A stretch of 13,178 nt of DNA from an uncultured beta proteobacterium (GCA_902826155.1 CADEDU010000134.1:1-13178); one strand, 5' to 3'. Shown: positions 6,695 through 13,170, numbered from the stretch's first letter. Notes: a model not told the origin generated them from the letters alone. Program-made: numbers and translations.

Positions 6695-6695
6695 A
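6667..6695 (-). promoter_or_regulatory. Sigma70-type promoter for the dctPQM-cupin operon
   Basis: Reading the minus strand, a perfect -35 TTGACA (6690-6695) is separated by exactly 17 bp from a -10 TATATA (6667-6672). This places the start of transcription near 6660 and leaves a leader of about 65 nt with AGGAGG before the dctP ATG. It is the only near-consensus promoter I see in the window. Very strong hexamers in GC-rich DNA usually need a repressor to control them, and an inverted repeat that overlaps this promoter is listed separately. Confidence 0.85.
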
Positions 6696-6766
6696 GGCGA
6701 CTGCCGCTGTGACCGGCGGCGCAAACGCGCGTGCCATACTTCGTGCACGTCGAATCGGAACCGATC

Positions 6767-8854
6767 ATGAGCACCACGCCAGGCGTCAACCACCCATTGC
6801 GCATCGCCGCAGACGTCGGCGGCACCTTCACCGACATCGCGGTGTTCGACGAAGCCACTCGCACGCTGCGTCTGGGCAAAACGCTGACCACCACCGATCA
6901 CATCGTGCGTGGCATCGACAACGGCGTGCACAAAGCCGGCAGCCGCTTCGAGCAGGCCAATCTGTTCCTGCACGGCGCCACGATCGCGATCAACACGCTG
7001 CTCGAACGCAACGGTGCGCGCACCGCGCTGGTGATCACCCGCGGCTTTCGCGACATCTACGAGATCGGACGCGTCAACCGCCCCGAGGCGTACAACCTGT
7101 TCTTTCGTAAGCACGTGCCGCTGGTGGAGCGGGCACTGCGCTTCGAGGTGAACGAACGCGTCGCCGCCTCGGGCGATGTCATGACACCGCTCGCCGAAGA
7201 CGAACTGGAGCGCGTGGCCAAAGCGCTGGCGGCCGAGAAGGTCGAGGCCGTGGCCATCCTGTTCCTGCACAGCTACCGCAATCCGGCGCACGAGATCAAG
7301 GCCAAGGCCTATCTGCAACAGCGCCTGCCGCACACGTTCATCACCGCTTCGCACGAGCTCTCGCAGGAATATCGAGAATTCGAACGCAGCTCGACGGTAG
7401 CGGCGAATGCCTACATCGGCCCGCGCGTGCAGAGCTATCTGGCCGAGATCGAGCAGCATCTGCAGCAGCACGCGTTCGCCGGCACCTTTCTGGTGGTGCA
7501 GTCGAGCGGCGGCCTGTACGACGCCAAGGCGGCGCAGCGCGAGTGCATCCGCATGCTGGAGTCGGGGCCGGCAGCCGGCGTCATCGGCACCCGTGCGCTA
7601 TGCCACGCGCTGAAGCTCGATCGCGCGATCGCCTTCGACATGGGCGGCACCACCGCGAAGTCGGGTGTGATCCTGAACGGCGACGTGCTGATGACTTCCA
7701 GCTCGATGATCGGCGGCTACAACGAAGGCCTGCCGGTGCAGATCCCGATGATCGACATCCAGGAGGTCGGCACCGGCGGAGGCAGCATCGCGCGCATCGG
7801 TCCGGCACGATCGCTGCGCGTGGGCCCGCAAAGCGCCGGCTCGCAGCCGGGCCCGGTGTGCTACGGGTTAGGCGGCGCCGAGCCGACGGTCACCGATGCG
7901 AACCTCCTGCTCGGCCGGCTCTCGGCGGCGCGCTTCCTCGGCGGCGACATGCAGCTCGACACCGAATCGGCGCGGCGCGTGATGGCGCGCTCGATCGCCG
8001 ATCCACTCGGCCTCACGCTCGAGCGCGCGGCCGATGGCATCGTGCGCATTGCGGCGGCGACCATGTCCAACGTGGTCAAGCGCGTGACCACCGAGCGCGG
8101 CCTCGATGCGCGCGACTTTCCGATGGTGGCTTTCGGCGGGGCGGGGCCGCTGCACGCGACTCTGGTGGCGCGCGAGCTGCAGATCAGGCAGGTCATCATC
8201 CCGAGCGCACCGGGACATTTCTCGGCGTTCGGCATGCTGGTGGCTGACCTGCGCCGCGACTTCGTCAAGACGCTGTTCACGCCGCTTGCGTCGATCGACT
8301 TCGATGCGTTCGAGCAGCAGTTCGGTCCGCTCGAGCGCGAAGGCGAACGCGACGTGCGCGCGGCCTCGCATGGCATCGCGCAGATCGTGGTCAACCGCAG
8401 CCTCGACATGCGCTACGTCGGCCAGGAGCACGCGGTGACCGTCGACATTCCGGTGGCCGCGTTCCACGCGCGCGACACCGCGCAGATCAAGCGCCTGTTC
8501 GACGCCGTGCACACCCAGCGTTATGGCTATGCGTCGGCGACCGAGCAGGCCGAGATCGTGAGCATCCGCACCTCGGTCTCGGGCACGATGTTCAAACCCA
8601 CACTGGCGCACGCGGCCACGGGGGGCATCGATCCGCCCAACGACGCGCTCACCGGCAAGCGGCCGGTCTATTTCTCGCAGGCGGGCGGCTGGGTCGACAC
8701 GCCGGTGTACTGGCGCGAGCGGCTGCTGGCCGGAAATCGCATCACCGGCCCGGCGCTGATCGAGGAGTACGCCTCCACCACGGTCGCGTTGCCGGGCGAC
8801 CGCATCGAAGTGGATGCATTGGGCAATCTGGTCATCGAGGTGGCACATGAGTAA
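6767..8854 (+). CDS. hyuA: Hydantoinase/oxoprolinase family protein, HyuA-like ATP-binding subunit
   Basis: Protein of 695 aa, the usual length for HyuA / N-methylhydantoinase A / acetone-carboxylase-beta relatives. The actin-like ATPase fold is marked by RIAADVGGTFTDIAVFD (12-28, phosphate loop 1), FDMGGTTAK (290-298, phosphate loop 2) and GGAGPLHA (457-464, nucleotide site). Other family blocks are ATIAINTLLERNGARTALVITRGFRDIYEIGR, SQEYREFERSSTVAANAYIGP and LESGPAAGVIG. The subunit hydrolyses or uses ATP to activate the substrate of its partner, encoded immediately downstream with an 8-bp overlap. The start ATG (6767) gives the standard N-terminus; an in-frame GTG at 6731 would add 12 residues. 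Its ribosome-binding site is poor. It is divergent from dctP, so import and catabolism may be co-regulated. Whether the reaction is hydantoin/oxoproline ring opening or carboxylation cannot be decided. Confidence 0.94.
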   Translation: MSTTPGVNHPLRIAADVGGTFTDIAVFDEATRTLRLGKTLTTTDHIVRGIDNGVHKAGSRFEQANLFLHGATIAINTLLERNGARTALVITRGFRDIYEIGRVNRPEAYNLFFRKHVPLVERALRFEVNERVAASGDVMTPLAEDELERVAKALAAEKVEAVAILFLHSYRNPAHEIKAKAYLQQRLPHTFITASHELSQEYREFERSSTVAANAYIGPRVQSYLAEIEQHLQQHAFAGTFLVVQSSGGLYDAKAAQRECIRMLESGPAAGVIGTRALCHALKLDRAIAFDMGGTTAKSGVILNGDVLMTSSSMIGGYNEGLPVQIPMIDIQEVGTGGGSIARIGPARSLRVGPQSAGSQPGPVCYGLGGAEPTVTDANLLLGRLSAARFLGGDMQLDTESARRVMARSIADPLGLTLERAADGIVRIAAATMSNVVKRVTTERGLDARDFPMVAFGGAGPLHATLVARELQIRQVIIPSAPGHFSAFGMLVADLRRDFVKTLFTPLASIDFDAFEQQFGPLEREGERDVRAASHGIAQIVVNRSLDMRYVGQEHAVTVDIPVAAFHARDTAQIKRLFDAVHTQRYGYASATEQAEIVSIRTSVSGTMFKPTLAHAATGGIDPPNDALTGKRPVYFSQAGGWVDTPVYWRERLLAGNRITGPALIEEYASTTVALPGDRIEVDALGNLVIEVAHE

Positions 8855-10796
8855 TACGACAAACACGGACAACCTCGGCGGCGGCGCGGGCGCTCGCGCG
8901 GCCTTCAGCGCCGATCCCGTCATCACCGAAATCCTGCGCAACGCCTTCGTCGCCACCACCGAGGAGATGAAGGCCAATCTGATGCGCACCGCCTACAACA
9001 TGATCATCTACGAGGCGCTCGATTTCACCGTCGGCCTGTTCGACCGCGCCGGCAACACGATCTCGGTGGGCATCGGGCTGCCGACGTTCATTCGCGGCAT
9101 GAGTAACACCGTGAAGAAGATGATCGAGCACTTCGGGCTGGCCGCGATGGAGGAGGGCGACGTGCTCCTCACCAACGACGCCTACACCACCGGCAGCCAT
9201 CTGAATCACATGACGTTCGTGGTGCCGGTGTTCTGGAAAGGGGAGATCGTTGCGTTCTCCGCGTGCATGGCGCACTGGATCGACATCGGCGGGACGCTGG
9301 ATGGCATGACGCTCGACATCTACTCCGAAGGCTTGCAGATGCCGATCGTGAAGGCATGGCGCAAGGGCGAGCCCAACGACGACGTGTTCCGCATCATCGC
9401 GCTCAACGTGCGCGTGCCCGAACGCGCCATGGGCGACCTGCGTGCGCAGATCGCGGCGGTGAAATCGGGCGAGAAGCGGGTGCTGGAGATGCTGGCCAAA
9501 TACGGGCGCGACGAGTTTCTCGGCGGCATCGAAGCGATCTTCGATCAGAGCGAAGCCACCACGCGCGAGCAGATCCGCGCCATTCCCGATGGCGTGTACG
9601 AAGCCGAGTCGTTCATGGACGACGACGGCGTCGACATGGGCAAGCCGATCCCGATCCGCGTGAAGGTGACGGTGGCAGGTGATGCGATGACCGTCGACCT
9701 CACCGGCGTGGGCGAGCAGGTGCGCGGCTTCTTCAACTCCGGCATGCCGGCCGGGCTGTCGGCCGCGCAGGTGGCGCTCAAATGCATCGCGGCGCCGCTG
9801 GAGATGCCGATCAACGACGGGTGCTTTCGGCCGCTCGAGATCATCGTGCCCGAGGGCAGGGTCGTGAACGCCACGCGCCCCGCGCCGATGCGCATGTGGA
9901 TGACCTTCCCGATGACGGTGATCGACACCGTATTCAAGGCACTGGCCCCGGCGATTCCCACCAAGGTGGCCGCCGCGCATCACGCCGACCTGGTCGTGGC
10001 GAACATCAACGGCCGCCGCCCCGACACCAAGAAACTCTTCCTCTACCTGGGTGGCCTCATTGGCGGCGGCTGGGGCGCCAAGCACGACAGCGATGGCATG
10101 TGCGCCACCATCGCCATCAACGACGGCGACACCCACAACGGCCCCTCGGAACAGGTCGAAGCCAAGTACCCGTTCATCATCGAGCGCTACGCGCTGCGGC
10201 AGGATTCCGGCGGCGCGGGCAAGCATCGCGGCGGCCTGGGCACCGAGCAGGTCGTGCGCTGCCTCACCGACACCATGTTCAACACGCAGATCGAGCGCGT
10301 GGAGCATCGTCCGTGGGGACTCTTCGGCGGACTCTCGGCGCTGGGTAACCAGGTGGCCATCGAACGCCATGGCCAACCGGAGACGGTGTACGCCACCGGC
10401 AAGATCTTCTCCCAACTCCTCAAACCGGGAGATCGCTACACCCTGCGATCAGGAGGCGGCGGTGGCTTCGGCAAACCGATCGACCGCAAACGGGAGGACG
10501 TGGAGAACGACGTGCGCCAGGGCTACGTCTCGATCGAATCCGCACGCGAGCACTACGGCGTGGTCATCGACCGCGTCACGATGAAAGCCGACGTAGCGGC
10601 GACCGAGGCGCTGCGCGCCCACATGCACGAACACGGTCTGCCCAAAGACGTGCCGCTCACCAGCATGGCAAACCCACCCGAGGGCGCGAAGGTCGTGCCG
10701 ATCACTCAGCGCGCGCGCCTGCTCGGCGCGAAAGCGCGTGCTTGGCACGCGGAGGCGCAGGCAGAGGGGTTGCTGGCGGATCGGTGTTGTAGCTAA
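8847..10796 (+). CDS. hyuB: Hydantoinase/oxoprolinase family protein, HyuB-like subunit
   Basis: Protein of 649 aa, partner of HyuA. Hydantoinase B landmarks are RNAFVATTEEMKANLMRTAYN (31-51), GDVLLTNDAYTTGSHLNHMTFVVPVF (104-129), AHWIDIGG (142-149), GVYEAESFMDDDG, a Gly-rich GGLIGGGWGAKHDSDG, PFIIERYALRQDSGGAGKHRGGLG, and the terminal LRSGGGGGFGKPIDR...VRQGYVSIESAREHYGVVID. In relatives the first metal motif is HLPD; here it is HLNH (118-121), replacing Asp by His121, while His143 and Asp146 remain. About 75 residues follow the usual C-terminal block, with no recognised domain. The ATG at 8847 has GAGG about 7 nt upstream and overlaps the hyuA stop, indicating translational coupling. Confidence 0.94.
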   Translation: MSNTTNTDNLGGGAGARAAFSADPVITEILRNAFVATTEEMKANLMRTAYNMIIYEALDFTVGLFDRAGNTISVGIGLPTFIRGMSNTVKKMIEHFGLAAMEEGDVLLTNDAYTTGSHLNHMTFVVPVFWKGEIVAFSACMAHWIDIGGTLDGMTLDIYSEGLQMPIVKAWRKGEPNDDVFRIIALNVRVPERAMGDLRAQIAAVKSGEKRVLEMLAKYGRDEFLGGIEAIFDQSEATTREQIRAIPDGVYEAESFMDDDGVDMGKPIPIRVKVTVAGDAMTVDLTGVGEQVRGFFNSGMPAGLSAAQVALKCIAAPLEMPINDGCFRPLEIIVPEGRVVNATRPAPMRMWMTFPMTVIDTVFKALAPAIPTKVAAAHHADLVVANINGRRPDTKKLFLYLGGLIGGGWGAKHDSDGMCATIAINDGDTHNGPSEQVEAKYPFIIERYALRQDSGGAGKHRGGLGTEQVVRCLTDTMFNTQIERVEHRPWGLFGGLSALGNQVAIERHGQPETVYATGKIFSQLLKPGDRYTLRSGGGGGFGKPIDRKREDVENDVRQGYVSIESAREHYGVVIDRVTMKADVAATEALRAHMHEHGLPKDVPLTSMANPPEGAKVVPITQRARLLGAKARAWHAEAQAEGLLADRCCS

Positions 10797-10849
10797 CTCA
10801 GGCTGCAGCCGGCTCGGCTTGCACGCCACGAAGCGCCTGAGTCGATAGC
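10792..10849. terminator. Imperfect stem-loop overlapping the hyuB stop, possible terminator
   Basis: GCTA-ACTCAGGC (10792-10803) pairs with GCCTGAGT-CGA-TAGC (10835-10849), with a 3-nt bulge and a 31-nt loop. The left part of the loop continues a separate 10-bp palindrome, GGCTGCAGCC (10801-10810). A pyrimidine-rich CCCGCCCTTCTT follows on the plus strand. Its position at the end of hyuAB fits termination, but the long loop and lack of a true T-run make the call weak. Confidence 0.35.
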
Positions 10850-10939
10850 CCGCCCTTCTTGCCGGTGCGGCGCCGGACGCGCACTTCCTTCGTCGGCTAT
10901 ATTTGCATACAGCCAACGACAACGAATGCGGAGGAAGGC

Positions 10940-11380
10940 ATGGAGGCGCGCGTCACCCTGCGACCCGGGGCAAAGGGCGCCAAGAAGCTAACCGCCGAAT
11001 TCGGCGACCGACTGATCTGCGTGCGCTATCGCTACGACCAGGAGCGCAGGCGCCGCATCAAGACCGTCGAGATCATCGTCGACGAAGCCGACTGGACGCC
11101 TGTTGCAGCGCGGAATGCAGCCGCGCCGGAGCCGGACCGCGAACACCTACGGCAGATCGTCGGCGTGCGCGTGGCCTACGCGGAGGTCGCGCTACGACGG
11201 GCCGTGGGCGAGGCGGGCGGACGCTGGGACCCGTCGGCGCGGCTGTGGCTGCTGCCGCTCGCGGCCGCGCGGGCTCTGGGGCTGCAGGAGCGCATCATCC
11301 AGTTGCTGCCCGATAACAGACGGAAGCAAAGTGAGGCGGCAGGGGGCGGTAACAGGGCAGAGAAGGGGGCGGTTCAGTGA
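10940..11380 (+). CDS. Hypothetical protein of 146 aa, basic N-terminal half, GxRWDP-type motif
   Basis: No function assigned. The start ATG at 10940 has GAGGAA (10931-10936) 3-4 nt upstream; a longer frame from 10859 adds 27 residues of intergenic character. The protein begins MEARVTLRPGAKGAKKLTAE, continues with a charged DRLICVRYRYDQERRRRIKTVEIIVDEADW stretch (23-52), and after a Pro/Ala linker has VRVAYAEVALRRAVGEAGGRWDPSARLWLLP (76-106). The GGRWDPxxRLWLLP pattern recalls short modules (DUF5710/HARP-like) found in mobile-element proteins, but this is resemblance only. I believe similar orphan proteins occur near transposases in betaproteobacteria; here it sits between the catabolic genes and the integron/IS segment. 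The Arg/Lys-rich core suggests nucleic-acid binding, as inference. Confidence 0.75.
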   Translation: MEARVTLRPGAKGAKKLTAEFGDRLICVRYRYDQERRRRIKTVEIIVDEADWTPVAARNAAAPEPDREHLRQIVGVRVAYAEVALRRAVGEAGGRWDPSARLWLLPLAAARALGLQERIIQLLPDNRRKQSEAAGGGNRAEKGAVQ

Positions 11381-11469
11381 TAAACCTGCCTATACCTACG
11401 ATAACCGGCTAATAGATCTGGAAACCGGTTTCTGGTATTGGAAACCCTTATCATGAAAGTTACTTCTAG
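11381..11469. other. AT-richer spacer upstream of the cassette: possible attI or decayed attC
   Basis: This stretch is markedly AT-richer than its surroundings. It contains a perfect 12-bp palindrome GAAACCGGTTTC (11421-11432). GGAAACC occurs twice, 20 bp apart (11420-11426 and 11440-11446). GGCTAATAG (11407-11415) is almost the reverse complement of CTAGTTAGCC (11466-11475), lacking one base. The stretch runs into the GTTAGCC core (11469-11475) where the exporter cassette starts. It could be an integron attI site, where a core follows integrase-binding direct repeats, or the residue of an attC. The interior arms do not pair as in a good attC. No convincing promoter was found. Confidence 0.4.
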
Positions 11470-12190
11470 TTAGCCGTCACCCAACTCCACCACAATCTCG
11501 TCATGATCACGCTCGAATTTCTCATCACCTCACTCGTCGTCGTTCTGGTCCCCGGCACCGGGGTCGTGTACACCGTTTCCACCGGCCTTACCCGTGGTCG
11601 CCGGGCAAGCATCTACGCTGCGGTCGGCTGTACGGCGGGAATCCTGCCGCACCTGCTGGCTACCGTCCTGGGCCTGGCGGCCGTCATGCACACCAGTGCC
11701 TTGGCGTTTCAGGTGCTCAAGTTCGCGGGTGTGGCCTACCTCTTCTACCTGGCTGTCGCCACTTGGCGCGACCGCTCCGCGTTCTCGGTCGATGGCAGCA
11801 TGTCCAAGGTCTCTGCTACAGGGCTTGTGGTCAAGGCCTTCCTGCTCAACATCCTCAACCCCAAACTCACCATCTTCTTCCTAGCCTTCCTGCCTCAGTT
11901 TGTCGACCCCACCTCTACGCAGCCACTCGCTCATCTGTTGGTGCTGAGTGCGGTCTTCATGGCAATGACCTTTGTGGTGTTTGTCATCTATGGCTTCTTG
12001 GCTCACGCCTTTCGTCGGTTCGTCATCGAGTCCGCTCGCGTACAGAGCGCTCTGCGCTATGGCTTCGCGGCGGCGTTTGCGGCGCTTGGTGCCCGGCTGG
12101 CCGCGAGTGAGCGGTGACGGCTAACCCTTCGCTGCACCTGACTGGCTCCAGCGGGCTTCGCCCGCCTCCGCCAGCAGGTGAGCTCAAACG
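11470..12190 (+). mobile_element. Integron gene cassette carrying a LysE-family exporter
   Basis: A 721-bp unit with the standard cassette anatomy: a GTTAGCC core at the left (11469-11475, crossover after G), 27 bp from that core to the ATG, one gene with no evident ribosome-binding site filling almost the whole unit, then an attC beginning two bases after the stop codon and ending in a second GTTRRRY core (GTTGAGC, 12190-12196). The left core TTAGCC joined to the terminal G restores GTTAGCC, exactly complementary to the R'' box GGCTAAC, as expected for a cassette that circularises. Base composition is lower in GC than the flanks. No intI gene is in the window. The left neighbour site is unclear, and the right side runs into IS remnants. 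Confidence 0.8.
11503..12117 (+). CDS. LysE/RhtB-family amino-acid or metabolite exporter (cassette-borne)
   Basis: Inner-membrane protein of 204 aa, typical length for LysE/RhtB, with six predicted hydrophobic helices. Family marks are the N-terminal ITSLVVVLVPGTGVVYTVSTGLTRGRRASIYAAVG (the usual PGP reads PGTG, 17-20), GILPHLLATVLGLAAVM, LKFAGVAYLFYLAVATWRDR, and the signature NILNPK (116-121) leading into the helix of LTIFFLAFLPQFV. Members export amino acids, homoserine lactone or related compounds by proton-linked transport. The ATG at 11503 fits the family N-terminus; no ribosome-binding site precedes it. Codon use has visibly more A/T in third positions than hyuAB, consistent with foreign origin. 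The stop codon lies inside the 13-bp inverted repeat that includes the attC R'' box. Confidence 0.92.
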   Translation: MITLEFLITSLVVVLVPGTGVVYTVSTGLTRGRRASIYAAVGCTAGILPHLLATVLGLAAVMHTSALAFQVLKFAGVAYLFYLAVATWRDRSAFSVDGSMSKVSATGLVVKAFLLNILNPKLTIFFLAFLPQFVDPTSTQPLAHLLVLSAVFMAMTFVVFVIYGFLAHAFRRFVIESARVQSALRYGFAAAFAALGARLAASER

Positions 12191-12196
12191 TTGAGC
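12119..12196 (+). other. attC recombination site (78 bp) of the exporter cassette
   Basis: The site begins with R'' GGCTAAC (12119-12125) and ends with R' GTTGAGC (12190-12196, fits GTTRRRY). Between them the sequence is an imperfect palindrome: CACCTG (12135-12140) pairs with CAGGTG (12175-12180), CTGG (12142-12145) with CCAG (12171-12174), and GCGGGC (12151-12156) with GCCCGC (12160-12165) around a TTC loop. The outer arms (CTTCGCTG against AGCTCAAAC) pair imperfectly with unpaired bases, as in the extrahelical-base region of attC. The start R''-CCTTCGCT resembles many environmental attC sites. Length is within the normal 55-140 bp range. Confidence 0.82.
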
Positions 12197-12330
12197 TTGT
12201 CGAAAAAGGTAGTTTTGCGGGGAGAACTTTCCCCTCCGACCTTCTTGATCGGAGTTTCTGAACACCTTTTCTGATTTGTCGCCGTTGTGGCGATTGAATT
12301 CGCCGACGCAAATCCCTCTCCGGTGCTTTC
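12197..12330. other. Non-coding stretch between attC and the IS1182-like remnant
   Basis: No gene is apparent. It begins with CTTGTCGAA, which with the end of attC gives TTGAGCTTGTCGAA, matching an arm of the dispersed TTCGACAAGCTC repeat. Two small hairpins follow: GGGGA (12219-12223) with TCCCC (12230-12234), and TCCGA (12235-12239) with TCGGA (12249-12253). This is probably the 3' untranslated end of the IS1182-like element, whose right terminus I cannot place exactly. Confidence 0.5.
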
Positions 12331-12576
12331 TTAGTGCACCTTGCCTGGCAGCTTTCCGTACCTGGCGATCTTCTCGATGTTGTGCACCAGGCAGAACAGG
12401 TGCCACTGCCCATCGACCTTGTCCTGCCCGCGCAGCGTGAACCGTCGTAGCCCCTTGTTCTTCAGGTTGCCGAACACCGGCTCGACGATGCCCAGGCGCC
12501 GGCTGTACAGGAACCGTCCCTGGTCGGATTTGATCCTGGCGCCCATCTTTGCGCTGTGGAAAGACGCGACCGCCAT
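12331..12576 (-). pseudogene. IS1182-family transposase, C-terminal remnant
   Basis: Only about 75 codons of the transposase C-terminus remain. The readable part is MGARIKSDQGRFLYSRRLGIVEPVFGNLKNKGLRRF, then LRGQDKVDGQWHLFCLVHNIEKIARYGK, the standard IS1182-type end of the DDE domain: GxxxYSRRxGxVEPVF, with the terminal catalytic Glu in VEPVF, and the QWxLFCLVHNIEKIA tail. The stop is TAA at 12331-12333. Similarity ends near 12547-12556, where the frame passes into the IS3-like relic on the opposite strand, so at least 80% of the transposase is missing and the element is dead. The remnant probably marks an IS that inserted next to the cassette and was later truncated. Confidence 0.85.
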
Positions 12577-13170
12577 ACGCGGCGGAGTTTCGCCAGCAAA
12601 TCGTAGAGCTGTACGCTGCGGGGCGAACGCGGCGCGAGCTGTCCAAGGAGTTCGGTTATTCGGAGCGGTCGGTACTGAATTGGGCCAAGCAGGCCGGTAC
12701 CGTGGTGGCCTTGCCCGATAAGGGTGCTGCGGTGCTACGCACGCACCCGGCCGAGTGTCGCAAGGTGGTGGGCTGGTCGATCGGGGAAGACCTGCGTCCC
12801 GAGTTGGTGCTGGCGGCGTTGGACATGGCCGTGGTGCAGCGCGCCGCTGAAGCGGTGGTGATTCACAGCGACAAGGGCTGCCTGTACACCAGCGTGAAGT
12901 TTGGGCAGCGCTGCCATGAAATGGGTGTGCAGCCCTCGACCTGGAGCGGCAGGGGACGCCTACGACAACGCCATGGCTGAGAGCTTCTTTGCCACGCTGG
13001 AATGCGAGCTGTTGGATCGGCGGGTGTTCAAAAGCAAGGCTGAAGCGCGCAGCGCGCTATTCACCTACGAACTCGGCAACACCGGGTACGCGTTAAGAAG
13101 CCTTCGCTTGGTGATGCGGGGCAGGGCGCGCGCAGGCTTGTGCGTTGATCAGCCGCGCTTTCCCAAGTAG
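12549..13170 (+). pseudogene. IS3-family transposase relic: orfA fused to orfB by deletion, then frameshifted
   Basis: The OrfA start is recognisable as PPYAAEFRQQIVELYAAGRT, then SKEFGYSERSVLNWAKQAG (helix-turn-helix, about codons 8-50 counted from the TTG at 12549). About 20 codons later the frame jumps into the OrfB integrase core: RKVVGWSIGEDLRPELVLAALDMA, then VIHSDKGCLYTS, with the second catalytic Asp codon at 12870-12872. The OrfB N-terminus and the first catalytic Asp are gone. A +1 shift, most simply an extra G in GGGG at 12952-12955, moves DAYDNAMAESFFATLECELLDR, with the catalytic Glu at 12979-12981, to another frame. Recognisable similarity stops near 13075; the last 30 codons to TAG (13168-13170) are not IS3-like. 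No terminal inverted repeats were found. Confidence 0.82.

Noticed and set aside
6708..6740. Promoter for hyuA with CATACT as the -10
   Set aside because: The best -35 (TGTGAC) is 21 bp away and both hexamers are poor matches.
8832..10415. 527-codon minus-strand ORF opposite hyuB
   Set aside because: His/Arg/Asp/Val-rich composition typical of the antisense shadow of a GC-rich gene; hyuB has clear family motifs over the whole stretch.
10895..10914. GGCTATATTTGCATACAGCC as an operator or promoter of the 146-aa gene
   Set aside because: Only the outer GGCT/AGCC arms and a few inner bases are symmetrical, and no -35 is correctly spaced from TATATT; suggestive but not supportable.
11341..11400. 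attC site ending the 146-aa gene, making it a second cassette
   Set aside because: No RYYYAAC box follows its stop and no paired inner arms exist; GTTCAGT near the stop does not fit GTTRRRY.
11420..11454. Promoter for lysE with TATCAT (11449-11454) as the -10
   Set aside because: Nothing resembling TTGACA lies 16-18 bp upstream; the nearest hexamer is CGGTTT, so the evidence is too thin.
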